From an uncultured Muribaculum sp. (lineage in GTDB: Bacteria > Bacteroidota > Bacteroidia > Bacteroidales > Muribaculaceae), in the NCBI GenBank assembly GCA_910589555.1, contig CAJUTE010000020.1, forward strand, positions 1 to 43,789: DNA of 43,789 bases, written 5' to 3'. The position numbers and the translations under genes were made by a program. Within the stretch, counting starts at the first letter, position 1; each line of letters begins with the position of its first letter. Under the pieces are notes generated by a model that saw only the letters and a program-made list of their open reading frames with translations, had not been told where the DNA came from and made no database searches. This document shows, in pieces, positions 16,867 through 27,233 of this stretch.

Positions 16867-18714
16867 TTACTTTTTGTCCATTAGGTTAATTACGGCATCC
16901 ACCACTTCGCTCACGAGGAAGGGCTGTCCCTGAATCTTGTTGATGCGCTGCACTTGCAATCCGCCGAATTTGCTCTGGAGATAATCGGCAAATTGTCCGC
17001 TGTTCAATTCGGCGCATATCACTCGCTTGTATTTTGAAAGTACTTCGGCGGTGTTGGCGGGTAGCGGATTTATATAACGGAAATGAGCGAATGCCACCTT
17101 GTGTCCGGCTGCGCAGAGTTCCTGGGCTGCGGTGTAGAGGTGTCCGTAGGTGCCGCCCCAGCCTATGAGAAGGGTGTCGGCATCCTGATCACACATTACC
17201 TCAAGTTGAGGAATGCTGTCGGCGATTTTGGCAATCTTCTCCTTGCGCACGTTCACCATGTGTTCATGGTTCTGGGGATCATTGGAGATGACGCTCGTGT
17301 TGAAGTCTTTTTCAAGACCGCCTATGCGGTGAGCGAGACCTTCAGTGCCGGGAACTGCCCAGTAGCGCACGAGTGTCTCCGGATCGCGCGAATATGCGCG
17401 CCAGTTCTCCTTGATGGAGTCGGGCACGAAATTGGGCTTGATTTCGGGATACTCATTGTCCTCGGGTATGCGCCATGCCGATGAGCCGTTGCCGATGAAT
17501 GCGTCGGATAGCAGAATCACCGGAGTCATGTGCTCGATTGCCATGCGGCAAGCCTCAAATGCCATGGTGAAGCAATCGGTGGGCGATGCCGGAGCCACTA
17601 CGGCAACAGGGCATTCGCCGTTTCGTCCGTAGAGAGCCTGCATGAGGTCGGTCTGTTCGGTCTTGGTGGGAAGTCCGGTTGAGGGACCGCCGCGCTGAAC
17701 GTCGATCACAACCAGAGGAAGCTCAGCCATTACGGCAAGTCCTATAGCCTCGCTCTTCAATGCGAGTCCGGGGCCTGAGGTTGAGGTCACGGCGAGGTTT
17801 CCGGCAAATGAAGCGCCGATAGCTGAACAAACGCCTGCAATTTCGTCCTCCATCTGCACTGCTTTCACGCCAAGGTCTTTGCGTTTTGCGAGTTCATGAA
17901 GGATGTCGGTTGCCGGGGTGATGGGGTAGCTGCCCAGGAAGAGCGGACGTCCTGATTTCTCGGATGCCATGATCAATCCCCATGCGGTGGCGGTGTTGCC
18001 GTTGATGTCGGTGTAATATCCCGGACGGATAGCTTCCGACTCGATGCGGTAGGTGGAGACTGATGCATGTATGTTTTCGCCATAGTTGTAGCCAGCCATA
18101 AGTACCTTGGCGTTGGCTTCATAAACGGCGGGTTTCTTGGCAAATTTATTCTTCAAGTGGTGGAGCACTGCCTCGATAGGACGGTCAAACAACCAGCACA
18201 CAAGTCCGAGAGCAAATATGTTTCGGCACTTCATCACGGCTTTGTTGTCAAGACCTGAGTCGGCAAGAGCAGCCTTTGTCATTGAGGTCACGGGCACCTC
18301 TACTACCTGAGCGTTGATGTTAAGCTCCTTGAACGGATCCATTGTCTCAAAGAGCGCCTTCTTGAGGTCGGCTTCCTTGAATGAATCGATGTCGACGATA
18401 GCCACACCGCCGGCTTTGAGATGCTTTACGTTTTGTTTAAGGGCGGCAGGGTTCATTGCTACGAGCACGTCCGCCTTGTCGCCGGGTGTGTGGACGCCCA
18501 CACCGACACTCACTTGGAATCCTGATACGCCGCTCAATGATCCTTGCGGAGCGCGGATTTCTGCCGGATAGTCGGGAAATGTGGATACCTGGTTGCCCAC
18601 TCCTGCCGATACATTAGTAAAAATGTTACCGGCAAGCTGCATTCCGTCGCCGGAGTCGCCGGAGAAACGGATTACAACCTTGTCTAAGCACTTTACATCA
18701 GCTTTTTCTAACAT
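16867..18714 (-). CDS. korA: 2-oxoacid:ferredoxin oxidoreductase, fused gamma-alpha subunit
   Basis: 615 aa in which the gamma domain comes first (residues ~8-190: VIRFSGDSGDGMQLAGN, FPDYPAEIRAPQGSLSG) and the alpha domain follows (~215-600: LFLGSYPITPATDILHEL, MEDEIAGVCSAIGASFAG, STSGPGLALKSEAIGLAV, GGPSTGLPTKTEQTDL). This fused order is typical of the Bacteroidota Kor enzyme. With korB it forms the heterotetramer that links carbon flow to ferredoxin in these anaerobes. Length is normal. No promoter is obvious in the 57-base gap upstream. Confidence 0.93.
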   Translation of the reverse strand: MLEKADVKCLDKVVIRFSGDSGDGMQLAGNIFTNVSAGVGNQVSTFPDYPAEIRAPQGSLSGVSGFQVSVGVGVHTPGDKADVLVAMNPAALKQNVKHLKAGGVAIVDIDSFKEADLKKALFETMDPFKELNINAQVVEVPVTSMTKAALADSGLDNKAVMKCRNIFALGLVCWLFDRPIEAVLHHLKNKFAKKPAVYEANAKVLMAGYNYGENIHASVSTYRIESEAIRPGYYTDINGNTATAWGLIMASEKSGRPLFLGSYPITPATDILHELAKRKDLGVKAVQMEDEIAGVCSAIGASFAGNLAVTSTSGPGLALKSEAIGLAVMAELPLVVIDVQRGGPSTGLPTKTEQTDLMQALYGRNGECPVAVVAPASPTDCFTMAFEACRMAIEHMTPVILLSDAFIGNGSSAWRIPEDNEYPEIKPNFVPDSIKENWRAYSRDPETLVRYWAVPGTEGLAHRIGGLEKDFNTSVISNDPQNHEHMVNVRKEKIAKIADSIPQLEVMCDQDADTLLIGWGGTYGHLYTAAQELCAAGHKVAFAHFRYINPLPANTAEVLSKYKRVICAELNSGQFADYLQSKFGGLQVQRINKIQGQPFLVSEVVDAVINLMDKK

Positions 18715-18771
18715 AATGTATGCACGGTTTTTTGGTTTGTATTGGCATAGACCCTTACGGGATTATGTCGT

Positions 18772-20133
18772 TTAAATATTTGGTTTTCTGTTATATTTCA
18801 GTTCATGTCCCGATGCGTCGGGTGAGATCGTGCCATGGGAGTACACTTTTTTCCCGTTGACAAACGTCATCACAACGCGGTTATGGAGAATGGTGCCGTC
18901 GAGCGGAGTCCATCCGCATCGGCTTAATGCCATGCCGTCGGTCACCTCGTATGGGGTATCGGATGTTACGACAGCGATGTCGGCGTAGTAGCCTTTGCGC
19001 AGATAGCCGCGCTTGTCGATGTTGTAAAGCTCGGCAGGAGCGTGGCACATCTTGTCAACCACAAGCTCGCGGGTGAATATGCCACGGTCTGCAAGTTCAA
19101 GCATCACAGGGAGTGAAAATTGCACCATCGGCGCGCCCGAGGCGGCTGTAAGGGCGTTTCCTTCCTTTTCCGACAGCAAGTGTGGAGCGTGGTCGGTGGC
19201 GACGATATCAAGACGTCCGTCGCGCAATCCTTGACGCAAAGCGTCGCGGTCGGCAGCGGTCTTTACGGCGGGGTTCATTTTCACTCGCGTGCCGATTGTG
19301 TCATAGTCGGCATCGGAAAACCACAGGTGATGGGCGCACACTTCAGCCGTGATAAGTTTTTTGTCAAGCGGCTCGGTAGAGAACATCTCAATTTCTTCGG
19401 CGGTTGAAACATGGAGCACGTGAAGGCGGCTGCCATACTTGCGCGCTCGGTCGATGGCTCGGCGTGTTGAGATGATGCAGGCTTCGCGGCTTCGTATCGC
19501 CGGATGAAGTCTTACGGGGACTTCCCCGTTGTATTCGTGGGCTATTTTGTCGCGGTTTTCGCGTATGGTGGCTTCATCTTCCGAGTGGATGGCTATGATC
19601 GCGGGAACGTCGCGGAATATGCGGTTAAGGGTCTCCTCGTTGTCGACAAGCATATTGCCGGTCGATGAACCTAAAAAGAGTTTCACTCCAGGCACCCGCG
19701 AGTAATCGCACTTCAACAGTTCGTCGAGATTGTCATTGGTGGCGCCGATGAAGAAACTGTAGTTCACTGCCGATTGATTGGCGGCGTGAGCCAGTTTCCA
19801 TTCCACATCGGAGGTCGACACTGTGGGCGGCTTGGTGTTGGGCATATCCATGAACGAGGTGACGCCTCCGGCGGCTGCCGCCCTTGATTCGGTGAATATG
19901 TCGCCTTTGTGAGTGAGTCCCGGATCGCGGAAATGCACTTGGTCGTCGATGGCTCCGGGCAGGATATATGCGCCCTTCACGTCGATGGCGTCGGTGGCGT
20001 TTTCGATAAGAGTTTTATCAGGGGAACCTTCGGCGACATCGGTTATAAGTTCGCCGTCGATGACAATGTAACCCTTGAAACTGCGGTTCTCGTTTATGAT
20101 TGTTCCGTTGAAGAGAATGAGGTCATGTTTCAT
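18772..20133 (-). CDS. pyrC: Dihydroorotase, multifunctional-complex type
   Basis: 453 aa metal-dependent amidohydrolase that closes carbamoyl-aspartate to dihydroorotate in pyrimidine synthesis. Visible: the metal-binding DDQVHFRDPGLTHKGDIF (HxR motif, ~60), later metal His in IHSED and LHVLHVSTAEE, and the catalytic Asp in VATDHAPHLLSEK (~310). The length and motif order match the long type I/allantoinase-like dihydroorotases. It is 18 bases downstream of the glycosyltransferase gene. carB, from the same pathway, lies 13 kb away. Confidence 0.92.
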   Translation of the reverse strand: MKHDLILFNGTIINENRSFKGYIVIDGELITDVAEGSPDKTLIENATDAIDVKGAYILPGAIDDQVHFRDPGLTHKGDIFTESRAAAAGGVTSFMDMPNTKPPTVSTSDVEWKLAHAANQSAVNYSFFIGATNDNLDELLKCDYSRVPGVKLFLGSSTGNMLVDNEETLNRIFRDVPAIIAIHSEDEATIRENRDKIAHEYNGEVPVRLHPAIRSREACIISTRRAIDRARKYGSRLHVLHVSTAEEIEMFSTEPLDKKLITAEVCAHHLWFSDADYDTIGTRVKMNPAVKTAADRDALRQGLRDGRLDIVATDHAPHLLSEKEGNALTAASGAPMVQFSLPVMLELADRGIFTRELVVDKMCHAPAELYNIDKRGYLRKGYYADIAVVTSDTPYEVTDGMALSRCGWTPLDGTILHNRVVMTFVNGKKVYSHGTISPDASGHELKYNRKPNI

Positions 20134-20151
20134 GGTAGAATCACGATTGTA

Positions 20152-20907
20152 TTATGCTGTCCTGGTGTTTTTCTTGAACAGGCTTGACAGTTTGAGTTTT
20201 ATGACTCCAAACACTGCCTCCGAGAAGATTCCGCTGTTCATTTTGCTGACACCCAGCACGCGGTTGGTGAATATGATAGGCACTTCAGTGACTTTAAATC
20301 CGAGCATTGAGGCGGTGAATTTCATTTCTATTTGAAACGCATAGCCTTTGAACCGGATTTTATCAAGCTCGATTGTCTCAAGCACTTTGCGGCGATAGCA
20401 CACGAAGCCTGCCGTGGTGTCATGGATGGGGAGTCTCGTGATTATCTGCACGTACTTAGAGGCGAAATATGACATGAGCACGCGGCTCATGGGCCAGTTG
20501 ACCACGTTGACACCGGTGATGTAGCGTGAGCCTATCGACACGTCGGCGCCTTCGTCGTGGCAGGCGGCATAGAGCCTCAGAAGATCCTGGGGATTGTGGG
20601 AGAAGTCGGCATCCATCTCGAAGATGTAGTCATACTTGTTGGCTATCGCCCACTTGAATCCCGCGATGTATGCCGTGCCGAGCCCGAGTTTGCCCTTTCG
20701 CTCGATTATGTGCACGCGTCCGGGGTGTTCATCCATTTTTCCTTTCACAATGGCTGCCGTGCCGTCGGGCGATCCGTCGTCAACGATGAGCACATCCATG
20801 CGATGAGGCAACGAGAGCACGGCGTCGATTATCGCCGCCGCGTTCTCGGCTTCATTATAGGTAGGGATTATAACGACCGAATCGGATTCGGGTTTCATTT
20901 CTGACAT
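20152..20907 (-). CDS. Polyprenol-phosphate mannose synthase-like glycosyltransferase (GT2, DPM1 type)
   Basis: 251 aa, single GT-A domain without membrane helices. Visible: VVIIPTYNEAENAAAIID (residues 10-27), VDDGSPDGTAA, the DXD-like FEMDADFSHNPQDLL (~97), and RVLGVSKMNSGIFSEA near the end. This pattern matches DPM1-type enzymes that move a sugar from a nucleotide donor to a lipid phosphate at the inner membrane; mannose is usual, the real sugar unproven. It lies in a row aspC-like, DPM1, pyrC on the minus strand (gaps of 30 and 18 bases), probably one transcript. Confidence 0.87.
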   Translation of the reverse strand: MSEMKPESDSVVIIPTYNEAENAAAIIDAVLSLPHRMDVLIVDDGSPDGTAAIVKGKMDEHPGRVHIIERKGKLGLGTAYIAGFKWAIANKYDYIFEMDADFSHNPQDLLRLYAACHDEGADVSIGSRYITGVNVVNWPMSRVLMSYFASKYVQIITRLPIHDTTAGFVCYRRKVLETIELDKIRFKGYAFQIEMKFTASMLGFKVTEVPIIFTNRVLGVSKMNSGIFSEAVFGVIKLKLSSLFKKNTRTA

Positions 20908-20937
20908 CTCAGAGAATTACGGGTTGTAAAATTCAGA

Positions 20938-22131
20938 TCAGATGAGCTTGGCAAGAGTCGCCTCGATGCGTCTCATAGCTTCGCGGATATTGTCGTCGCT
21001 GGTAGCGTAGCTCATGCGGATATATCCCGGGCAAGCGAATGCCGAGCCGGCTACGGTTGCCACGTGTCCCTCTTCGAGCAGGAACATGGCGAGGTCTGAG
21101 TCATTGTTGATCACGCGGTCGCCGCATCGTTTGCCGAAATAGCTCGACACTTCGGGGAAGAGATAGAACGCTCCGTCGGGATTGTTTACTTTCCATCCGG
21201 GAATTGCGCGGGCAAGACCTACGATGAGGTCGCGGCGGCGTTCAAACGCTTTGCGCATCTCTTCGACACATTCCTGTGAGCCTGTATAGGCTGCTTCGGC
21301 TGCTTTCTGCGCGATTGACGACGCATTGGAGGTGTATTGGCTCTGAAGCTTGTTGGTAGCCTTGGCGAGCCATAGCGGTGCGGCAAGGAAACCGATACGC
21401 CATCCGGTCATCGCGTATGCTTTCGATACACCGTTCACCACGCAGGTGCGGTCGGCGATTTCCGGGAATGAGGCGAGCGATGTGAAGCTTCCGGTGAAGT
21501 TGATATGCTCATAAATCTCATCGGAGAGAATCAACACATTGGGGTAGTCGGCGAGCACGTTGACCAACGCCTGCAGTTCATCGCGGCTATACACGCTACC
21601 GGTGGGGTTGCTCGGCGAGCAGAAGAACACTATGCGGGTCTTTTCGGTGAGAGCGTCGCGCAGCTGATCGGGAGTGATTTTGAAATCGGTCTCTATGGTC
21701 GCCGGCACAAGCACGTTCTTGCCTTGCGCAAGATTTACCATCTCCATGTAGCTCACCCATGCAGGTGTGGGGATGATAACCTCGTCGCCGGGGTTGATCA
21801 CTGAAAGGATCACATTGCACAGGGACTGCTTCGCTCCGTTTGACACTACGATCTGCTCGGGTGCGAAGTCAATGCCGTTTTCATCCTTTAGCTTTTTGGA
21901 AATTGCTTTGCGAAGCGACATATAGCCCGGAACCGGAGTATAGAATGAGAAGTTTTCATCAATAGCCTTTTTGGCGGCGTCCTTGATGTGTGCCGGTGTC
22001 GGAAAATCAGGTTCACCCACCGAAAGGTTAATCACGTCTACTCCCTGAGCTTTAAGCTCCTGGCTCTTTTGTGACATCGCGAGAGTTTGCGAAGGTGCAA
22101 GTGACTGCACTCGTTGAGAAATCTGCTCCAT
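20938..22131 (-). CDS. Pyridoxal-phosphate aminotransferase, aspartate aminotransferase type
   Basis: 397 aa, class I/II fold-type I aminotransferase. Visible: INLSVGEPDFPTPAHIK (~35-51), SNGAKQSLCNVI, CSPSNPTGSVYS, LSDEIYEHINF, and the PLP lysine in VNGVSKAYAMTGWRIGF (~residue 238). It resembles the broad aspartate/aromatic enzymes (AspC/AspB). It begins its transcript: a -7 box TATATTTG lies on the minus strand at 22169-22176, 37 bases before the start. Confidence 0.9.
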   Translation of the reverse strand: MEQISQRVQSLAPSQTLAMSQKSQELKAQGVDVINLSVGEPDFPTPAHIKDAAKKAIDENFSFYTPVPGYMSLRKAISKKLKDENGIDFAPEQIVVSNGAKQSLCNVILSVINPGDEVIIPTPAWVSYMEMVNLAQGKNVLVPATIETDFKITPDQLRDALTEKTRIVFFCSPSNPTGSVYSRDELQALVNVLADYPNVLILSDEIYEHINFTGSFTSLASFPEIADRTCVVNGVSKAYAMTGWRIGFLAAPLWLAKATNKLQSQYTSNASSIAQKAAEAAYTGSQECVEEMRKAFERRRDLIVGLARAIPGWKVNNPDGAFYLFPEVSSYFGKRCGDRVINNDSDLAMFLLEEGHVATVAGSAFACPGYIRMSYATSDDNIREAMRRIEATLAKLI

Positions 22132-22233
22132 TATATAGTCTCTGTTTAGTGTTCTTATTTACTTTTTGCAAATATATATCAATTTTGCGATACATATTGC
22201 ATAAAATATGTCTTATTTTATAACTTTTGAAAA

Positions 22234-22256
22234 AAGCCGCACGCTCTTTGAGCGAT
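22234..22256 (-). terminator. Possible terminator after the tricorn-like peptidase gene
   Basis: On the minus strand CGCTC-AAA-GAGCG (22242-22254) is followed by TGCGGC and six T. The offset of the T-run makes it imperfect. Confidence 0.4.
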
Positions 22257-22260
22257 AAGG

Positions 22261-25200
22261 TTATTTCTTCGACAATTCTTTCATCAATTCTTCAACCGCT
22301 CTTTTCAATTGCTGGTCTTCCCCTTTGACGATAGCCGCCGGGTCATTTGCCACGAGGATGTCGGGATCGAGTTGTGAATTCTCAAGATAGTTGCCCTCGG
22401 CTGTGCGGTAGCCGATGACGGGAACGCCAAACAGCAGTGTGGGATCCTGGAGTCCTATCCAGTTCACGCTTGTCATGGTTCCGGGAACGGGCATACCTAC
22501 GAGCTTGCCAAGACCCATGGTCTTGTACACCCAGGGGGTGCCGTGAGCGTTGCTGTAGTTGGCTTCGCACTGAAGCATTATGCTGGGCTTGTTCCAACGG
22601 CGGCTGGGCATATCGCACACATCGACGCCGCGAATCACCTGAGTGAGATATTTCTTGCCGCTGAACAGCACCTCGATGTCTTCATGCAGACGTCCGCCGC
22701 CGTTCCAGCGGGTGTCGATGACGATGCCCTCTTTGCCGACATACTTGCCGAAGAGATCGGTATAGATGTTGCGGTAGCTTTCATCGTCCATGGAGCGGAT
22801 GTGGACATATCCGAGTTTTCCGCCTGACAGACGGTCGACGTCGGCGGCGCGCTGTTTGATCCAACGGTCATAGAGCAGGTCGGTCATGGCTCCTGCTGAG
22901 ATGGGGAGCACTACCTCTTCCCAGCGTTTGCCGCTGTTGGGGTCATAGAGTGCCACCAATGTCTTTTTGCCGCCAATGTTGTTGAAGAGGGTGGTGTAGT
23001 CGGTCTTGTCATCAATGGCTTTTGTGCCTATTTTTTCGATTATGACTCCGGGCTTCACGTCGGTGTTGGCATGATCAAACGGTCCGTTTTCCACCACTTC
23101 AGCCACTTTAAGACCCTTGCCGTTGTAGGTCCAGTCATAGAACAGACCAAGCGATGCGGTGGGCTCTTTGCCGCCGTAGGGGGAGTAGCGCGAACCGGTG
23201 TGCGATGCGTTCAACTCGCCGAGCAGCTCGCTGAGCATTTCGGCAAAGTCATAGTTGTTGTTGATGTGGGGAAGGAATTTGCGGTATGCCTTGGTCATCG
23301 CTGCCCAGTTGATGCCGTGGTAGGTCTTTTCGTAGAAACGGTTTGCCACCTCCTGCTGAACGTAGTCAAACATGTACTCGCGTTCGGCGGCGGGGTTTAT
23401 GAACTGGCGTGCCGAGAAAGTGATGGGGGTGAGCTTCTCTGAGCTGACAGCCATCTTTCTGAGTAGTCGTGGTCCGAGGATGAAGATGTTGGCGCCTTTT
23501 GCATCGGCTTGCAAGCCGCCTGCAGAAGGGAGCGATGCCACTTGCGACAAGTCATGTTTGCGCAGGTCCACTTTCCATAACGCGGGTTCGTCATTGGAGT
23601 AAGCGACATAGTAGAGTTTGTCGCCATCCTTGTTTATGATTGCATCGCGGATGTCGGTCGATGCCGGAGTCACGCGGACGATGCGGTCGCGCAGTCCGTC
23701 AAGCTCTACCTTTATGTCTTTGCTTGATGCTGAGTCGGCATTCTCTTTTTTATCCTTTTTGTCTTTTTTGTCCGACTTTTTGCTGTCAGATTTTTCCTTA
23801 GTCTCCTTTTGCTGTTTTTCAAGCTCCTTGCGCAGTTCGTAATCCTCTTTTGACAAGCGGTATTTGTCGTAGGCGTCCTGATTCATGAACACGAGCATGG
23901 CATCGAGCTGTGAACCCCATGAAGCCTGGCTTCTCAAACCGTAACGGTCAGAGAGGAAGAGGATGGCGTTTCCATCCATCACCCACACGGGATTTTCATC
24001 GAAATATGACGACTGGGTAATATTGGTCACTTTCGGAGTGCCGGTGGTGTTTACGATTGCTACATCGCTGTAGGGCTCATGGCCGTTGCCGGTGTGCTCG
24101 AGCACAATCCATTTTCCGTCAGGTGACCATGAGTAGAAAAAGCCGCCTCCGCTTTCCGGATGAGTGGAGCCGTCGGTGATTTGGCGTGTCTTTTTTGAGT
24201 CCAGATTCATGATCATGAGCTTGCGGCGGTCCTGGATGAATGCTATCTCTTTTCCGTCGGGTGAATAGGACGGATAGGAGCGTTCGATGCCGTCCTTGCC
24301 GTCAAAGAGGGCTTTCTCTTCGATCACGGTAGCGTTGGGGAAGTTGAGGTCCTCTTTACGGGATAGTGTGGCGGTGTAGATGTTGGCGTGTCCGTCACGC
24401 TCGCTCGTGTAGGCGATAGTGCGGTTGTCGGGAGCCCATGTGATGAGGCTCTCGGCAGCCGGCGTATCGGTTATCTGCTTTGTAGTGTTGTACTCGACTG
24501 AAGTGATGAAGATGTTGCCACGGTTGGTGAATGCCACCATTTTTCCGTCGGGCGACGCGATGGCGCCTGACGAGGTTGCCACGCCCACTTGTTCGAGGGG
24601 GTTCTCTTCATCGATGGTGATGTTCACATTCACTTTTGCGGGCTTCTGTCCCGGAGTCTGGGTGTAGAGCTCGCCGTCGTAGGTGTAGGCGAGGAGTCCG
24701 TCATTGCTCTGAGAGAGGAATCTCACAGGGTGGGTGGTGAATTGTGATTCCTGACGTGCGGCGGCAGGATTGTCGATGGGGAATGAATATACATTGAAAG
24801 TCTTGCCGTTGCGTTCGCTCAGCAAGTACACTGTCTTTCCGTCGGGGGCGAGAATCGGGTCGCGGTCTTCGCCGGCACGGTTTGTGAGGTTTTTGTGGGA
24901 GCCATTCTTTGCGTCATACATCCAGATGTCGCGGGTGACTGACGATGTGTGGTGCTTGCGCCATTCGTCCTCAAATCCTTTCATGTCCTGATAAAGGAAT
25001 GAACCGTTGGCGTCGATGAAGTCGATCTTCTGCGCCGGAGTTCCGAGCACCTGCACTATTCTGCCTCCATCGACCGGCACTTTATACACCTCGGTGAGGC
25101 GTGCGGTGGGGAAAGCTGCGCTCTCGGCGGGATCCTGTATAGCCGCTGAGAAGTACACATATTTGCCGTCGGGGGAGAAGGCTTCCACAGTTTCTTTCAC

Positions 25201-25515
25201 TGAATTGAACGTGAGTCGTCGCGCAGTGCCGCCGGTAGCCGGCATCACGTATATGTCCTGACCTCCGTTGCGGTCGCTTGAGAATGCTATCCACTTGCTG
25301 TCGGGCGACCATTTTGGCTCGGTTTCGTAGGATGGCTGAGTGGTGAGGCGTGTGGCTTCACCGCCTTTTGGACTCACGGTATAGATGTCGCCTTTGTAGG
25401 TGAAAGCGATTTTGCTGCCGTCGGGCGAAATCATTGCGTCGCGCAGCCATAGCGGAGCGCCCCAGGCGCAACAACCGGCAAATAATGCGGTTAATGAAAG
25501 GATTATTTTTTTCAT
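22261..25515 (-). CDS. Tricorn-like S41 peptidase with beta-propeller and PDZ
   Basis: 1084 aa. A signal peptide (MKKIILSLTALFAGCCAWG) is followed by tandem WD/TolB-like propeller blades: SPDGSKIAFTYKGDIYTV, SPDSKWIAFSSDRNGGQDI, SPDGKEIAFIQD. A lysine-rich low-complexity linker sits near residues 565-600. Then come a second beta region, a PDZ domain (~750-850) and the S41 domain with VIDTRWNGGGRLHEDI (~925). The nucleophile is probably the serine in PGTMTSVNW. The family degrades peptides in the periplasm or at the surface. It is 31 bases downstream of the transglycosylase gene. Confidence 0.9.
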   Translation of the reverse strand: MKKIILSLTALFAGCCAWGAPLWLRDAMISPDGSKIAFTYKGDIYTVSPKGGEATRLTTQPSYETEPKWSPDSKWIAFSSDRNGGQDIYVMPATGGTARRLTFNSVKETVEAFSPDGKYVYFSAAIQDPAESAAFPTARLTEVYKVPVDGGRIVQVLGTPAQKIDFIDANGSFLYQDMKGFEDEWRKHHTSSVTRDIWMYDAKNGSHKNLTNRAGEDRDPILAPDGKTVYLLSERNGKTFNVYSFPIDNPAAARQESQFTTHPVRFLSQSNDGLLAYTYDGELYTQTPGQKPAKVNVNITIDEENPLEQVGVATSSGAIASPDGKMVAFTNRGNIFITSVEYNTTKQITDTPAAESLITWAPDNRTIAYTSERDGHANIYTATLSRKEDLNFPNATVIEEKALFDGKDGIERSYPSYSPDGKEIAFIQDRRKLMIMNLDSKKTRQITDGSTHPESGGGFFYSWSPDGKWIVLEHTGNGHEPYSDVAIVNTTGTPKVTNITQSSYFDENPVWVMDGNAILFLSDRYGLRSQASWGSQLDAMLVFMNQDAYDKYRLSKEDYELRKELEKQQKETKEKSDSKKSDKKDKKDKKENADSASSKDIKVELDGLRDRIVRVTPASTDIRDAIINKDGDKLYYVAYSNDEPALWKVDLRKHDLSQVASLPSAGGLQADAKGANIFILGPRLLRKMAVSSEKLTPITFSARQFINPAAEREYMFDYVQQEVANRFYEKTYHGINWAAMTKAYRKFLPHINNNYDFAEMLSELLGELNASHTGSRYSPYGGKEPTASLGLFYDWTYNGKGLKVAEVVENGPFDHANTDVKPGVIIEKIGTKAIDDKTDYTTLFNNIGGKKTLVALYDPNSGKRWEEVVLPISAGAMTDLLYDRWIKQRAADVDRLSGGKLGYVHIRSMDDESYRNIYTDLFGKYVGKEGIVIDTRWNGGGRLHEDIEVLFSGKKYLTQVIRGVDVCDMPSRRWNKPSIMLQCEANYSNAHGTPWVYKTMGLGKLVGMPVPGTMTSVNWIGLQDPTLLFGVPVIGYRTAEGNYLENSQLDPDILVANDPAAIVKGEDQQLKRAVEELMKELSKK

Positions 25516-25546
25516 GTCTTGTCGGAGAATATATACAAGGGGTTAT

Positions 25547-27202
25547 TTATGAACGGGGTATTTTCAATTTTTGTCCTATTTTTATGTCTGAGCCGGTGAG
25601 TCCGTTGAGCTTCTGTATATCGGCGACTGTCACGCCTTTATATTTCTTGGCTATGCGGAACAGGCTCTCACCTTTTTTTACCGTGTGGTATTTTACTTTA
25701 GGCGCAGCCGCTTTTGCAGGAGCCGCTTTTGCCGCTGTGGCTTTCTTGGCGGGAGCTTGAGCCTGTGGTTGCGGTTGTTCTTTTACGGCATCAGCCGGTT
25801 GTGCACGGGCTATTTCGGTAGACGGAGCGGCAGCCGAATCGGCTGCTGCCACGTTTATTGAATCGTTAGGTGCCTGCTCTTCGGCTTTGGCTATGACTTC
25901 AGGCGTTTTCTTCTTTCCTGTGGCGACACGCTCGTAGGAGTTTATCTTAAGCTTTTTGCCGCGTGCGATGGTGTTGCGTTTAAGTTTGTTCCATTTCTTG
26001 ATGTCGGCAACTGTCACGCCATACTTGGAGGCGATTTTCGACAAAGTTTCACCACGCTTCACCACGTGGGTCTTCACCACGAGCTTGGTGGTGTATTCCA
26101 TGTTGGGGTCCTCGGTGGGGTTGAGAGTTGGCTCGACCATGTCGCGACGAGCGTAAAGCTTGTAGTCGTGGCTCACGATGCTGTCCTCGCTCATGAGATA
26201 GGAATACACCTGCATTGACGGCAACACCAGGGAATAAGGACGAGTGTCGCCGGGAATTATATCTTTACGGTATTGCGGGTTGAGCACACGGAGCTCTTCG
26301 ACCGGAATGTTGAGCACATCGGAGATCTGCTTCAGATGTACGCGCTTGGTCACATGGATGGAGTCGGTGATGATGGGTCGTCGCGCAAGCGCCGGGCTGA
26401 TGTTGTGCTCATTGTAATAGGTCATTACATAGTTGGCGGCGATGAATGCCGGGACGTATCCGCGAGTCTCCTGCGGCAGAAGATAGTAGATGGACCAGAA
26501 ATCCTTGTTGTCACCTCCGGCACGGCGCAGGGCTTTGTTCACGTTGCCGGGACCGCAGTTGTAAGCGGCAATGGCGAGCGACCAGTCATGATACATCTCA
26601 TAGAGTTGTTTCAGGTAGGAGGCTGCGGCTTCCGATGAAGCGTAGGGATCGCGGCGTTCATCGACGAGAGTGTTTATCTCCAGTCCCAGACCGCGGGCGG
26701 TGGGGAGCATGAATTGCCATAATCCGGTGGCGCCGACACGCGACACGGCGTCGGGGTTGAGCGCCGATTCTATCACCGGGAGGTAGCGTAGTTCAAGAGG
26801 CAATCCTTTGCGTTCGAGCGCTTCCTCGAATATGGGCATATAGTACAGGCTCATGCCGAGCATATTCTCCACGAGCTGACGGCGGCGCTGGGTGTACATA
26901 TTGATGTAGGACCTCACCACCTGGTTGTAGGGCATCTCAATGTCAGTGGGCATTTTGCTGAGACGCTGTATATACACTTCGTCGGTTGCGTCGATGTTAG
27001 GAGTGTTGGACATATTTTCGTTCAGAACCGCATAGTTTTGCAGATACCAGTTCTGCAACATCTTGTGGGTGTCGGTTTCGAAACTCTCGGGATACTGTAT
27101 GGCATTGTCGGTTATCGACTGCTTGAGAGTGAGTATGGAGGGGGCTGCCGATGCCAAGAGCATCGATCCTCCGAGTAAGATTGTAGATATTAACTTTTTC
27201 AT
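25547..27202 (-). CDS. MltD-like lytic transglycosylase with two LysM domains
   Basis: 551 aa with signal peptide. The SLT catalytic domain (~120-260) shows PVIESALNPDAVSRVGATG with the catalytic Glu, WQFMLPTARGLGL, and IAAYNCGPGNVNKAL. LysM 1 (~378-422, HVVKRGETLSKIASKYGVTV) and LysM 2 (~504-551, YHTVKKGESLFRIAKKYKGV) flank an Ala/Pro/Lys-rich linker (~430-500). It cleaves peptidoglycan to 1,6-anhydromuropeptides in the periplasm. The order parA, parB, DUF5683, mltD is common in Bacteroidota and suggests shared expression with chromosome segregation. Confidence 0.92.
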   Translation of the reverse strand: MKKLISTILLGGSMLLASAAPSILTLKQSITDNAIQYPESFETDTHKMLQNWYLQNYAVLNENMSNTPNIDATDEVYIQRLSKMPTDIEMPYNQVVRSYINMYTQRRRQLVENMLGMSLYYMPIFEEALERKGLPLELRYLPVIESALNPDAVSRVGATGLWQFMLPTARGLGLEINTLVDERRDPYASSEAAASYLKQLYEMYHDWSLAIAAYNCGPGNVNKALRRAGGDNKDFWSIYYLLPQETRGYVPAFIAANYVMTYYNEHNISPALARRPIITDSIHVTKRVHLKQISDVLNIPVEELRVLNPQYRKDIIPGDTRPYSLVLPSMQVYSYLMSEDSIVSHDYKLYARRDMVEPTLNPTEDPNMEYTTKLVVKTHVVKRGETLSKIASKYGVTVADIKKWNKLKRNTIARGKKLKINSYERVATGKKKTPEVIAKAEEQAPNDSINVAAADSAAAPSTEIARAQPADAVKEQPQPQAQAPAKKATAAKAAPAKAAAPKVKYHTVKKGESLFRIAKKYKGVTVADIQKLNGLTGSDIKIGQKLKIPRS

Positions 27203-27233
27203 TGCGAGAGATATGGTTTTGTGAGTAGAGAAT